Notes: generated by a model from the letters alone, not told the origin. DNA of 45,585 nt from Stagonosporopsis chrysanthemi (GCA_022560025.1 JAFISE010000209.1:1-45585), one strand, 5' to 3'; positions 21,559-31,961 are shown, counted from the first letter of the stretch. A program made the numbers and translations.

Positions 21559-21860
21559 GGGGGTGTGGTGCCGAGGGGACCAGTGCGTATGAAATAGGGG
21601 GGACTGGTCAGATAGTTTAGCGTAAGAGTAATGTGCCAGGTCTGCTCAATTGCTTCACTGTGCCTCTTGATGAACAACTGTCGTTGCGAAGAACGACGCA
21701 GTTGGTGTCATGGGTGGTATTGACTGCTCTTTCATATCTCTTGCCCGCAGCTCATGTGCAACGTCTATGCTGTTCTTCCACCATCCTTCCCCATATTGTA
21801 CAATAGTATGACATGCTGTACACGCAGTCCCAAAATACGCCTGTACTCTTGTCATCGTCC
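21559..21860. other. Short tail-to-tail spacer
   Basis: 302 bases between the convergent AA9 and bL31m genes, probably all 3' UTR. Nothing else seen. Confidence 0.5.
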
Positions 21861-22389
21861 CTATTTCTTCTTTGGCGCAGGCTTCGCTGCTGGCGGCGGT
21901 GCACCTGCTGCGGCCTTTGCTGCTGCTTTTGGTGCGTCTTGCTTAGCAGCACCGCCGATGATGTCTAACAGGCTGTCGCCCTTCTTGCTCTGCATTGAGT
22001 CAGCGAAACGTCTCCCACAATTCATTTCAAATTGTGTCTTCTGGACGCACCTTCTCGCCCTCACTATCCCACCCTGTGCCAAACTTCGCTCTGAATGCCG
22101 CTAGTTTGCCGGCCTCGTCCTCCTCCACGCTCAGCAGTTTCTGACTACTTGGGTGCCACAGCGGGTTGTTCCTTATGTCTTTTGCGCTCCTCAGTACGGG
22201 CTGGGGGTTTGTTGTGCGCAGGGTGAAGGCGGAGCCGTCCGAAAGCTGGATCAGCTGTGTAAAGGTGTAGGGTCGCTTGGGTCGGCGCAGCAGTGTCGCG
22301 TGGCGTACTTGCTGAGACTGGCGGGTATAGGGCGCGACGGATGCGCGGAGGGCGCGCAGAGCGCTAGGCGACGGTATCGGGGCGGCCAT
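21861..22389 (-). CDS. Mitochondrial large-subunit ribosomal protein bL31m
   Basis: The fungal counterpart of bacterial L31 (yeast Mrpl36). Two exons: 22051-22389 and 21861-21989; the phase-0 intron is 21990-22050; 155 residues. Seen: an N-terminal stretch rich in R, S and A without acidic residues (a mitochondrial presequence), then RPKRPYTFTQLIQLSDGSAF and KDIRNNPLWHPSSQKLLSVE, the blocks shared with yeast Mrpl36 (QLSDGS and QRNNPLW-type). The tail is an Ala/Lys/Pro-rich low-complexity stretch ending PAPKKK, variable between species. It is divergent from the flavin-reductase fusion gene. Confidence 0.88.
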
Positions 22390-22787
22390 TGATGTGCGGG
22401 CTGAGATGGCAGCAGTGTCAAGGACTGGAGGTGTGATTGCGGAGTTCGGGAGTGGTTGTTAGCGCAACTTTTTCTCGTAGCGCGGTATGCCAGAGCATCG
22501 TCATCAGCTTCCATATCTCACGGCTCTCTACTTAACTCTGGCAAAGGAGCCACTTCGTGGATGCCTTGCTGACCGTAACATTGGAACCATGGCGCTCGCT
22601 CAGCGCTCAGGATCGCGCTTCTTCATAGCCTTCTATCGGTGGAGCCGCCATACACGTGCGCCTGTTGACCTTCACTACGTACATCATCGCTGAGACCTGA
22701 CAGATCGGCCGAGTCCATGCAACCTCTCTTCACACAGCATTCATCTATCGAAACACCCCACAATATCCGCCACTGCGAGACCCTACC
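22390..22787. other. Divergent spacer between bL31m and flavin-reductase gene
   Basis: About 400 bases of presumed shared promoter. I see no clear motif or gene. Confidence 0.45.
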
Positions 22788-22948
22788 ATGCGACCTGCCG
22801 TCCGAATGGGGAGAAGCAATCTACACATGGCTGCACACAAGAGCTGGAGGGCGGTGCGACTGCTGCACAAGGAGACGACCCAGCTCGAATAAAGCCGCGC
22901 GAAAATGCAAGCGACCCTGCGCGACTGAAGGAAGAAGTCCGCCACCTC

Positions 22949-24943
22949 ATGCGCAAGGTGCCCGCCTCCGTCGCTGTTATCACCGTTGCGCATGTCGATC
23001 CTCAGACCAACGAAAGTCTCCCCATGGGCATCGCCGTCTCTTCGCTGTGCTCCGTTACACTTGATCCACCGACCATATCCTTCAACATTAAACAGCCTTC
23101 GCAGGCCCTGGACGCCATTCGACGCGCCAATGGCCGCTTTCGTGTGCACTGGCTAAACGCGAATAACAAAGGTCTCAGAGTCATCGAGAACTTCTGCAAT
23201 GGGAATCATCCTGAGGCTTACAAGCAACGGCGCCAAAAGCTGAAGATCAAACATCAGCGCTCTGAGCCAGGCTCCGATACTCCCTTTTTGGCACCCCGCA
23301 TAAAAAGCTCCGCCGTTCGCGCTGCGGCCGACTGCACAATGACCCATGAGTTTGATATTGGTGACCACGTCATCCTTGTCGCACAAGTCACTGACCTTGA
23401 AAAATCTGGTCCGGAGGATCCAACTATTGTTTATGTCGATGGCTCATATAGGAGCCTTGGTTCTACGGATGGTATCCTTGGGCGTCACCAGGATCATCAA
23501 GACTCCAAGCAACCCGCTGTGCAACAGCAGGACTCTGCATCGTCCACGCAGCCCTACGCTACAGAAGAAGAGATCAGGTCAGCCCTGGATCAAGCTCACG
23601 AGCTCACGATCGCCTACGATTGGCCTGCGATCCCTGGAGAAGCAGAACGACACGAGTATGTAAAACGCCTGGCCTCATATATCAAGAACAAATTGGGCAA
23701 TCGGAAAGTAACAATACAATCAGTGGTTCGTTGTCTACAGCCTGAGACGAGGCAGGTCGCATCATCACTAGGCGTCGCCTTGAATACGCTTGTCACCAAA
23801 TGTCTTGGAAACGAAACAGTAGACAGACAAATACTACCTGAATTCTACGGTCGGCTTTCACCAGCCATGCTAGCGGAACTAGGTAATCGCATGACGCGAA
23901 TTGTCAAGGCTGATGAAAACCTTGTTCACATAAGATATACAGCACTGCTCGATCGTCTATCCGTCGCGGTCGGCGCAAATACACTTCTGCCCAGCGATCT
24001 TCTGAATCCTCTCCGATCCAAAGGACTACTTCCTCCCTTCGAATATTCGGCGTCACTGCTAAATCAATACGGTACAAGTGGAAGTACCCTCGCTGCGGAA
24101 CAGGTTGAGTTTGCAATCCAAAATGCACTCTCCCAACTTGAAGACAATGAGAATCTATACTCGAAATTACCGCCTCTTCTGCGAAGGGCAGGCTTGTCGG
24201 ATACAAAAGAAACTCTTTTGTCGGGTAGTCTTATCAGTCTGAAAGTCAAGACGTGTACATCATTTTCCGAGATATGGCCACACGACATTGCAGGCGAACT
24301 CACATCCGAAGAGGGTCGTGTAGTCGTACGTCGCTTGATCGAGTATATGGGGGTAGGGAACGAGAACGTCTATCACAGCCGCATGGCTCAAAGCCCAAAC
24401 GAATTGTTGAGGGGTATTGGTGTTCACCCACTCGTCAATGGTGTGAATATCGACTTCGTCGTTGGCAAGGTCCGATATCTCTATTCTTCTACTGAAGACT
24501 TTTCCAATCTACGAAGCAGAGTGGAGGAGATGCTGCAGCCGTACTTCGACAGCAACGTGGCATGGAACGATCTCAGATTGCGCCTTGAGACATTCGTGCA
24601 AAAGTTTCCTTTACCAGCCACCATCTGGGCCGAAGGAGACATCCTAGCTGCCATGGGCCTTAGTGAACGCACTCTTATCATTACGCCACTCACAGAGACG
24701 CCTAACACTATCGAGCAGAGCAATTTGCTCAATATGCTTTTGGCCAACGCGCTTCAGAACCACTACGGCAATGGTACAGAAGAGGAAAACAAGGCCATTG
24801 CTACGTTCCTCAAAAAGCGCTACGAAATCGACGTCACTGGTGAGTCATTCAAAGTGACGCCAGAAGAAGCGCTCGGGCGCTCATCAGCCGATGATATGGA
24901 GGCAGCGATGTTGGAGCACAAGGCAAGGATCTTTCCCATGTGA
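22949..24943 (+). CDS. Flavin-reductase-like (FMN split-barrel) protein with long C-terminal domain
   Basis: The continuous ORF from the ATG at 22949 codes for 664 residues. Residues 1-160 fit the flavin reductase/FMN-binding split barrel: MRKVPASVAVITVAH, MGIAVSSLCSVTLDPPTISFNI, then FDIGDHVILVAQVTDLE near the domain end. Such domains bind FMN and reduce it or serve as oxidoreductase subunits. A linker rich in Q, D and S follows. About 450 further residues look helical and contain no domain I recognise; the protein ends ALGRSSADDMEAAMLEHKARIFPM. The true N-terminus is uncertain. The frame is open upstream, and an ATG at 22788 in another frame begins a presequence-like peptide (MRPAVRMGRSNLHMAAHKSW). 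A short intron of about 41 bases ending at 22894 would join them. A mitochondrial location is therefore likely but not shown. Confidence 0.75.
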   Translation: MRKVPASVAVITVAHVDPQTNESLPMGIAVSSLCSVTLDPPTISFNIKQPSQALDAIRRANGRFRVHWLNANNKGLRVIENFCNGNHPEAYKQRRQKLKIKHQRSEPGSDTPFLAPRIKSSAVRAAADCTMTHEFDIGDHVILVAQVTDLEKSGPEDPTIVYVDGSYRSLGSTDGILGRHQDHQDSKQPAVQQQDSASSTQPYATEEEIRSALDQAHELTIAYDWPAIPGEAERHEYVKRLASYIKNKLGNRKVTIQSVVRCLQPETRQVASSLGVALNTLVTKCLGNETVDRQILPEFYGRLSPAMLAELGNRMTRIVKADENLVHIRYTALLDRLSVAVGANTLLPSDLLNPLRSKGLLPPFEYSASLLNQYGTSGSTLAAEQVEFAIQNALSQLEDNENLYSKLPPLLRRAGLSDTKETLLSGSLISLKVKTCTSFSEIWPHDIAGELTSEEGRVVVRRLIEYMGVGNENVYHSRMAQSPNELLRGIGVHPLVNGVNIDFVVGKVRYLYSSTEDFSNLRSRVEEMLQPYFDSNVAWNDLRLRLETFVQKFPLPATIWAEGDILAAMGLSERTLIITPLTETPNTIEQSNLLNMLLANALQNHYGNGTEEENKAIATFLKKRYEIDVTGESFKVTPEEALGRSSADDMEAAMLEHKARIFPM

Positions 24944-25510
24944 GATGTGGTACATAATCATAATGATACCTAGCCACGAGCATGAGCTATTGGGTCCTTT
25001 CAGCGTTGCACAGGTAGCGGTCCACAAGTGGGATGCATAAAGTCGATACCCGATGCATAGTATAGAATACGATATTACCAACTAAATATAAATTGCATAT
25101 AGCAGGGTATTTCGAAGCATGAGATATTGATCAGACGAGGGTGTTGTTGGATCTTGATTGATAGCCAAGAATAGTACCACGTGAACACGTGCACGCGTAT
25201 GCATCTAGTCGCTCGAGACCGGTTCTCGAAATGGCTTCCAAAATCATGAAGTTCAACAGGAGCATGATAGCCCTTGCTAAGTGGAACTTATACTTTGTTC
25301 CACATTCTTGGGCGCACAATGGAAACTCGTGTTCCTTGCCTGCTGCCCGTGTACGGTTGCATTCAAGCTGCGTGTTGTCGGCACCACCTTCCCCGCGCTT
25401 CCGCGACGTGCCATCACTCCTTCTATCATGCGTCGCTGTGTGACCTGAGTCTCGCGACTCTGATATTATAATACCAAATACAATCTATAACCCCATAGTC
25501 TGCCAATACC
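24944..25510. other. Intergenic spacer, tandem genes
   Basis: 567 bases between two plus-strand genes. The second half has pyrimidine-rich stretches typical of a fungal leader. No gene seen. Confidence 0.5.
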
Positions 25511-27438
25511 ATGATGGTGCGGCTATCGTACGTCGTTCCACTGCTGCCCTGCGCCGTTGCGCTTAGCAGAGGCTCAGCAGCACAAGCAACGAAGCGTGTC
25601 GCAATAATAGGTACTTCTTAGACTTCCACCAAAACAGACTCCCCCCAAATCTAACACCCCCAGGCGCTGGCGCCGGCGGCTCATCAGCAGCCTACCACCT
25701 CGCTCAATACGCCGCCTCCTCCTCAACCCCAGCCAACATCACCGTCTACGAGCGCTCCTCATACATCGGCGGCCGCACCACCACGGTCGACGCCTGGTCC
25801 GATCCCGCCGTGTCCATAGAGCTCGGCGGCTCCATCTTCGTCGACGTAAATCATATCCTCGTCAACGCGACACGGGACTTCAACCTCTCTGTCGCATCGC
25901 AGGAAGACAGCCTCGCGACACGCCTCGCACTGCCTGATCTGGGCATCTGGGATGGCGAGCAGTTCGTGCTGGTTACGACGGAGGAGGATGGCTGGTGGGA
26001 CAAGGCAAAGCTGTTGTGGCGGTATGGGCTTGCGCCGCTGAAGACGAATCGGTTGATGAAGGCTGCGGTGGGGAGGTTTTTGGCGATGTATGAGGAGCCC
26101 GTGTTTCCGTGGAAGAGCTTGGGTGAAACGCTGGAAGCGCAGGGGCTGTTGGACATTACGGGTGTGACGGGTGAGCAGTATCTTAAGGCGAATGGAATTG
26201 GGGATGCTTTTGCGCGTGAGGTTATTCAGGCTAGGTGAGTGCTGCGAAGATGGTCTGCGATAGTCCGATAGTTAGCTAACGAGAACAGTACGAGGGTCAA
26301 TTACGCCTCCAATCTTGCCTACATACATGGTCTTGAGACTATGGTGTGCATGGCTACAAGTGGCGCCATGCAGATTGACGGCGGCAATTGGCGTATCTTC
26401 GCAAGCATGCTGAAGTCATCGTCCGCGATCACGACGCATCTCAACACGCAGGTGTCACAGATTTCGAAGCAGGACGATGGTACATACCAACTCATTGCGA
26501 ACGACACGACAACCACCTTCGATGAGATCATCCTGGCAGCACCTCTGCAATTCACAAACCTTACCATCTCTCCTGCGCCAGAGCACACGCCAGATGTTAT
26601 CCCATACGTAAAGCTACACGTTACACTCTTCGCCTCTCCATTTAAGCTCTCCCCATCAGCATTCAGTCTCGGCCCTGATGCAGCGGTACCACAATACGTC
26701 CTCACCACCATCCCCACCTCCGAGAAGCCTGGCGATGGAAACCCAGGTACTCCAGGCTTCTACAGCGTGTCCATGCACTACACTTCTCTAAACCAACGCG
26801 CCTCACCGCCCCGCCAGGAATTCATCTACAAAATTTTCTCCGTAGAGCCCGTCACCTCCACCTTCCTGTCACACATCCTCGGCCACCAGGTCTCAGAGCT
26901 CGAAGCAGGCGGACAAGACGTGAACGGTGTTGTTAGCTGGATTCACAGGAAACTGTGGCACTCGTATCCACGCGAGTACCCACGCGTGACGTTCGAAGAT
27001 ATCCGCCTCGACGGCGACGAGGGTGCGCTGTGGTACACAAGCGGCATTGAGAGTTTCATCAGCACGATGGAGACCAGTGCACTGAGCGGGAAGAACGTCG
27101 CGCGGCTGATCGCTGACAAGTGGGCGACAGAGAAGAGCGGAAACACCTCTAAGACCAATGAAGGCGTAGGTCAAGCTCCCGCAGGCGCTCAGCTGCCTCA
27201 AGTGCCCCTGCTCCCGTCCCCCGAGTCGGGTTCGGGCGCGCCGCAGTTGGAGGTCGGTGGTGAGAGCGTGACGCTGGATCATCTGGGGCCGATGGTGGTC
27301 AATAAGGATGGGAGCCTGAGTCGGATTGCGAATTGGAAGAGTATGTCTGAGAAGGAGAGGAAGAATACGCTGAGGGTGTTGGGGAAGAGGAACCACTTGA
27401 GATTGGAGGAGCTGAAAGGTGAACAGTCTGAGCTCTGA
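25511..27438 (+). CDS. Prenylcysteine oxidase (lyase) with extra C-terminal module
   Basis: An FAD enzyme that splits S-farnesyl- or geranylgeranyl-cysteine, clearing products of prenylated-protein breakdown. Three exons: 25511-25610, 25664-26234 and 26289-27438. Introns are GT-AG, giving 606 residues. Seen: a hydrophobic N-terminus (secretory signal), then the FAD-binding RVAIIGAGAGGSSAAYHL and YERSSYIGGRTTTV. Next come IELGGSIF, FPWKSLGETLEAQGLL, and the C-terminal substrate-domain block GVVSWIHRKLWHSYP ending TSGIESFISTMETSALSGKNVARLI. A Pro/Ser-rich linker follows, and the last 50 residues form a separate module (GPMVVNKDGSLSRIANWKSM... to LRVLGKRNHLRLEEL). That module resembles small stand-alone fungal proteins I know only by pattern. 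I see no stop or intron between the parts, so this appears to be a fusion. Confidence 0.88.
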
Positions 27439-28114
27439 GTAGACGTGTGTTCGTCTGGAACTCTGAATCTAGCTTTCAACACTATCTCGCGGCACGTTTG
27501 ATATTAAGACCCTTCACTTAGGTTGGCTCACTCGGAATGAGAAAGCTCTAGTGTGGCTGCTTTGACACAAACAGTGCTTCATTCTCACAGTTCTAGCAGC
27601 ATTACGTTCCCAGCATCATGCAGAAGGTATCGAACATGATATATCACACGCAAGGGTAGCAGGGGGTATGTATCGATCAAGGTATTCATTCAATGTAAAC
27701 TCATCTGACCCATGTCCAGATCGCCACACTGTCTTGCAAATGCAACGTATCTTGCTGTTTCGGTCTTCTGAGCCTTTTCTTGACGTTCCGTCTATCGAAA
27801 GCCTCTGATATCCTGCCAGCTGAATCAGGGAGAGTATCAACCAGTCAATGGATCATCCATACTCATGCTGTAAGCCAAGGAAATGGTCTTTCATTGTCCG
27901 TTTTATCGTTCATGTCGTTTGTATCATTTCTCGTAGCGCCATCTGCCTCATTTGTAATGGCTCAGTGTCTGTCGGGGCGTCAGCTGCGTTCATGTCGGAA
28001 AGTGCACCTCCCTTCATTCATACAATTTTCGAGCTGCGGATATGGAAGGAAAGGTGCCCATGAAAATAGACATGTAAAGATTCACGACTTACTTTGGGAG
28101 GCAGCACCGAGACG
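27439..28114. other. Tail-to-tail spacer
   Basis: 676 bases between the convergent prenylcysteine oxidase gene and the PAM2-protein gene. ORFs lack domains and no repeat is seen. Confidence 0.5.
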
Positions 28115-28551
28115 TCAGTGTGTCAGGGTGCTACACATGCCAGAGTAAGCATTGGCAGAACCAATACCCGCAGAACCCGAACCGGGAGGTGGCGCACGAG
28201 GACGCTGCAACATCTTCTTGTGCAGAGGCTCGCCTGCGATATGGATGGGCCTTTCGATCACCTTTCCGCCCTCAAACCAAAGGACCGTCATGTGCTCCCT
28301 GCGGTCGGACTTGCTCGTGTGCCACGCACCACTTGCTCACATCAGTTCGGCTGGATACAAGAGGTGTTGTGTTGCAATGCTTACCGAACCTGAGTTTTGG
28401 TCGCGTTCGCAGGGCGACCTTTGAACTTCCGCACAATGTCGATGATCCACACTCTTTCGTCTTGATGCGTGTTCAAAGTATCATCTGGGAAGAAATCGAC
28501 TGGGAAAGGAGTCGACGGTTGAAACGCAGGGGCTTCGGGGTTGAGAGACAT
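28115..28551 (-). CDS. Small protein with N-terminal PAM2 (PABP-binding) motif
   Basis: I do not recognise the whole protein. Two exons: 28385-28551 and 28115-28313, joined by a 71-base intron with donor GTAAGC; 121 residues. Residues 2-12 read SLNPEAPAFQP, an exact PAM2 pattern (LNPxAxxFxP), the peptide that binds the MLLE domain of poly(A)-binding protein. After it come DERVWIIDIVRKFKGRPANATKTQ, then across the splice RKSDRREHMTVLWFEGGKV, and a basic, Pro/Gly-rich tail. The pattern suggests a small RNA-linked or translation-linked factor, by inference only. The frame is open upstream to an ATG at 28617, adding 22 residues; I prefer 28551 because the motif then sits at the N-terminus. The acceptor is the least certain point. 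It is divergent from the kinase gene. Confidence 0.6.
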
Positions 28552-29246
28552 ATCGAAAGTTGATATGCCGGCAAACTGTGTAGAAAAAAGTAGCAGTGGC
28601 ACTCTACCGGGCGCCATAGTCTACTGGGACACACCCTCTGTTTGTCAAGTTACTAGATTGGGCTCATAATTGCCTGATTGGATAGGCGTTGCGTAAGTGT
28701 ATCCTGCGATTAAGTGAAAGCGGCATCATGTCTGAAGATTCCTTCACCATTAACACTCAATATAGGAACTGAGAATCCGCCAGAGGAACAAATGATTCTG
28801 CTCCTTACTCTCACAGTATGGACCAAAGACATGTCAGATCCAGCTTGAATACAGCCGCTGGAGACTACTCTCTGCTCACTTTTCCACAGTACGACATTCG
28901 GGGCCAGCGACTTCGAGGCAGACTTAGCCTCGACCCGTCTGCTTTAGGCAGTCATGATTGGTCACACATGGTCTGCACTTCACTACGCACGGCATCGGCC
29001 CCACTTCGCGTCCCCAAGTCGCAACAGCAAACAAGGTCCTCTCACGTTCTTTGCCGCGCAACGAACAACCGTGCATCCACAATTCTGCCCCTCCACTCAG
29101 ACACTCCGATCGCAGAGGCTTCGACTGTCTCAGCGTATTGCATTCTTGTTCCTTTTCCCTTCTTCTACACTTACAGCATGGCTACCCCTCCATCGACCCC
29201 TCCGCACGAGCTCTCTTCGTACGAGGAAGAGTAAAGCTTTCAAGAG
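28552..29246. promoter_or_regulatory. Divergent promoter, PAM2 gene and kinase gene
   Basis: About 0.7 kb. The 3' end, near 29130-29177, is strongly pyrimidine-rich, as in fungal leaders. It includes an in-frame upstream ORF at 29178-29234 (listed separately). No other gene seen. Confidence 0.5.
29178..29234 (+). other. In-frame 18-codon upstream ORF before the kinase
   Basis: An ATG at 29178 opens MATPPSTPPHELSSYEEE and stops at TAA (29232-29234), only 12 bases before the kinase ATG at 29247. It is in the same frame as the kinase. The peptide looks like a natural kinase N-terminus cut off by the stop. An intron that removes the stop would be only 26 bases, too short. Confidence 0.55.
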
Positions 29247-30579
29247 ATGAGTGCAGAGTGTGAATGGGCTGAAGATTATCGACCTGGAGGCTTCCATCCT
29301 GTCGATCTGGGCGACACTTTCCACAACGGTCGATACAAGGTGATCCGCAAGCTCGGAGAAGGCTCTTTCTCCACCGTATGGCTAGTGGTCAGCTCAAGGT
29401 ATATTGCTCTGTTGTATAGACGTCCGTTTCACTCTGCTGAAAATAATACAGTGTTCCCAAATATGCCGCGCTCAAGATCATGACAGCTGAATCCTCCGCC
29501 ACAACGAAGGAACTCATCGTATCAGACCATCTAGCAAAGTCAGTGCCGATGGATCCCAGATCTCTACATATCACAAGACTGCTTGACAGATTCCAGCATG
29601 AGGGCCCCAGTGGCGTTCATCAATGCCTCGTGCTTGAGGTTGTGGGCGCAAGCGCCGCCTCGATGGCAGAGAAGCTGCCGGAGAAGCAACCGAGATGCTG
29701 GGGCTATACGCAGCGATACCCAGTGGCGATAGCCAAGACGATCCTGCTCCATGCATTGAAAGGATTGTCTTTCTTGCATGAGAACGGTGTGGTGCATGGT
29801 GATATTCAGCCAGGCAATATGCTCTTCTCGATTGCCAATCTCGAACACGTGGAGCAGCAAGAGCTAGAGCAATGCGCGCCTGAATCTGTCATACCGTTAC
29901 TGAGAATTGATGGAAAGGTCAACAGATGGGCTCCTTCTAAGCTTTACGAGCGACAAGCTTTACACGATCGCGTCCAGCTTGGACCGGACTTGTGCGTCAA
30001 ATTCTCAGACTTTGGAGCCGGTGAGTTAACCTGGTATTGAGTAGCACTCGAGGCTGACCTTGTCTAGCATTTTTTTCAGCCGATCCTCCAACCTCCACCA
30101 TCACACCCTCCGGTCTCCGTGCACCCGAACTGATTCTCAAGCGCCCCTTCGACACCGGTATCGACATCTGGTCTTTTGAATGCTTGATCTACGAATATCT
30201 CACTGGCCAACAGCTTTTCACAGTTATGGCTTTTGTTCGCGACGATGATTATACAGATGATGACCACCTTGTTCAGCTCAACGACAAGATTGGACAGTTA
30301 CCGGATGATATCATGTATGGTTGGAAAGGTGCACGTAAGTGGTATGGGCCAAATCACGAGCAGCTTCATCCTTTTGGCGAGTACGAGCCCTACGAATCTC
30401 TTGAAGTACGTTTTGCGAAGCACAAGCATCCTGATATTGGGGACGAGGAGGCTGATATCATCTGCCGACTCATTCGCAGCATCCTGGTATATGATCTGGC
30501 TCAGCGGCCAACGGCAGAGGAATTGCTGCAACACCCTTGGTTCTCGGGAAATACGTGCATGGTCGAAATGACAGAATAA
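29247..30579 (+). CDS. SRPK-like serine/arginine protein kinase
   Basis: Three exons: 29247-29398, 29452-30020 and 30068-30579; 410 residues. SRPK-type kinases phosphorylate SR-rich proteins, often splicing factors. Seen: WAEDYRPGGFHPVDLGDTF, the classic SRPK lead-in; glycine loop LGEGSFSTVWLV; the lysine in AALKIM; catalytic loop VVHGDIQPGNML; FSDFGA as the metal-binding DFG; the GLRAPELIL activation-segment end; and DIWSFECLIYEYLTG. In the catalytic loop the usual HxDxKxxN lysine is glutamine, an odd change also seen in other fungal SRPK-like proteins, so activity should not be assumed. Intron 2 has two usable in-frame acceptors 12 bases apart (exon start 30068 or 30080). The start is debatable because of the upstream in-frame ORF. 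Confidence 0.88.
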
Positions 30580-30717
30580 GGAAATAACACCACCGGTCCG
30601 ATCATATATTTAGCATGGCGGTGGCGGTCAGGCATTATGTAGAAAGGATTCGAAGCGGGAAACTCCTCAAGAGATAGAGCCGTCACCCTGATCCTTATGC
30701 TCTTCTTGATGAAAGTC

Positions 30718-31667
30718 TTACCTCCCCACAAGCCCCTCGAACAGCTCATCCCTCCTCCTTCTCACCTCATCACACTTGACCTCCAACTTCCCCACCTCCT
30801 TCCTCGCAGCCGCCAAATCCGCTGGCAGCCCTGCGAACTCTTCAACCTCCGCCTCCAGCACCTCGACCCTCTCCCTAAGCTCCTCCAACACCCGCTGCTG
30901 CTCCAGCATCTCCGTAATGGCCTCCGCAGACGCTATGCTCTTCGACCCCGGCGTCATCGCGCGTGCGTGACTAGACTGCAATGACAAGAGCTGCGCTTCG
31001 GCCTCCCGGATCTTGGAGCGCAGATGCTTAGTCTGCCGTGTCTGTTCGATTGTCTGGCGCTGGAGGGACGAGGGAGCCGAGAAGGCGGGATCGGTTTGCA
31101 GTTCCGTAAGCTGGGCACGTAGAAGGGTGTGCTGTTTCGAGAGGTATTGTTGCAGGCTGTGGACGTGAGAGAGTTGGTTGGTGAGGTTTTGAGTGGTGGT
31201 GGTGTGCGAGATGAGGGCGTGAGCGAGGGTTTGGGCGTCTGGAGTTGGGGTGGAGAGGGCGATGGTGGTCGATGTGATGGCGGAGAGGGCAGTCGAACCT
31301 TCCGGCGTGAGGTGGGTGCGGAGCGTGGAGAGGATATGGGCGTCGTTGGGGTTGGCGGTTGTCTACTTTGTGAGTTGCCTTGGCCGCAACTTGAAGGTGT
31401 TGTGGGAATCCGTACCTCATCTAGCTCCTTCAAAGCCTCACGCTCTACACGCTCCATTATCGCGCGCTCCTCGTCTGCTCGCTCATTTGCCATAGACAAC
31501 TCGCGCAGTACCTTCAGCGTCTCCTCATTGCGCTCGAACGCCGGCACTGTGCGCCCTGCATACTTATACGACAGCCATGAATCAATGTGCGCCCAGTCTT
31601 GAGCTCTCGCACGCTGCTGCCGAGCTTTCGAGGGCGAGAAAAGATCATTGGGCGTGAGGTTGTCCAT
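30718..31667 (-). CDS. Augmin complex subunit 1 (HAUS1-like)
   Basis: Augmin recruits gamma-tubulin to existing microtubules so that new ones branch inside the spindle. Two exons: 31416-31667 and 30718-31362; the intron 31363-31415 is phase 0; 298 residues. Seen: IDSWLSYKYAGRTVPAFERNEETLKVLREL near the N-terminus, which lines up by eye with the AWL...IPQYEVN..T..IL start of animal HAUS1. Long coiled-coil segments follow (HSLQQYLSKQHTLLRAQL; EQQRVLEELRERVEVLEAEVEEF), then a closing GLPADLAAARKEVGKLE block. Naming is from that alignment by memory. It is divergent from cystathionine gamma-synthase with only 294 bases between starts. An isolated ORF in the alternative frame of exon 2 was rejected because it breaks the coiled coil. 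Confidence 0.75.
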
Positions 31668-31961
31668 CTCTGCAGTTCAAGATGTCACTGGTGTTTGTTG
31701 TCGCGCAGCAAGTGGAGACCAATACGGCTAGATCAACTGGACCCTTGCACTTCCCTCTTATCGATAAGCTTAAATTTTGGGCGATGTCGCAACTGCCGAC
31801 CTCGGAGCTAAGCTGCGGCCGGGATAAGGAATTCTGGAGCACGCAGTGTCATAGCTGCTGAACCAATCTTGCCCCCGCAAATACACATACATCGGGGCCT
31901 TCCTTCCTTCTGTACTCTGTATCATACGTTTAGACCGTACATAATTATTTTCTCTCCTGGT

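Noticed and set aside
29228..29256. Short intron that would remove the stop before the kinase
   Set aside because: A GTAAAG donor and a GCAG acceptor exist, but the intron would be 26 bases, below any reasonable fungal minimum.
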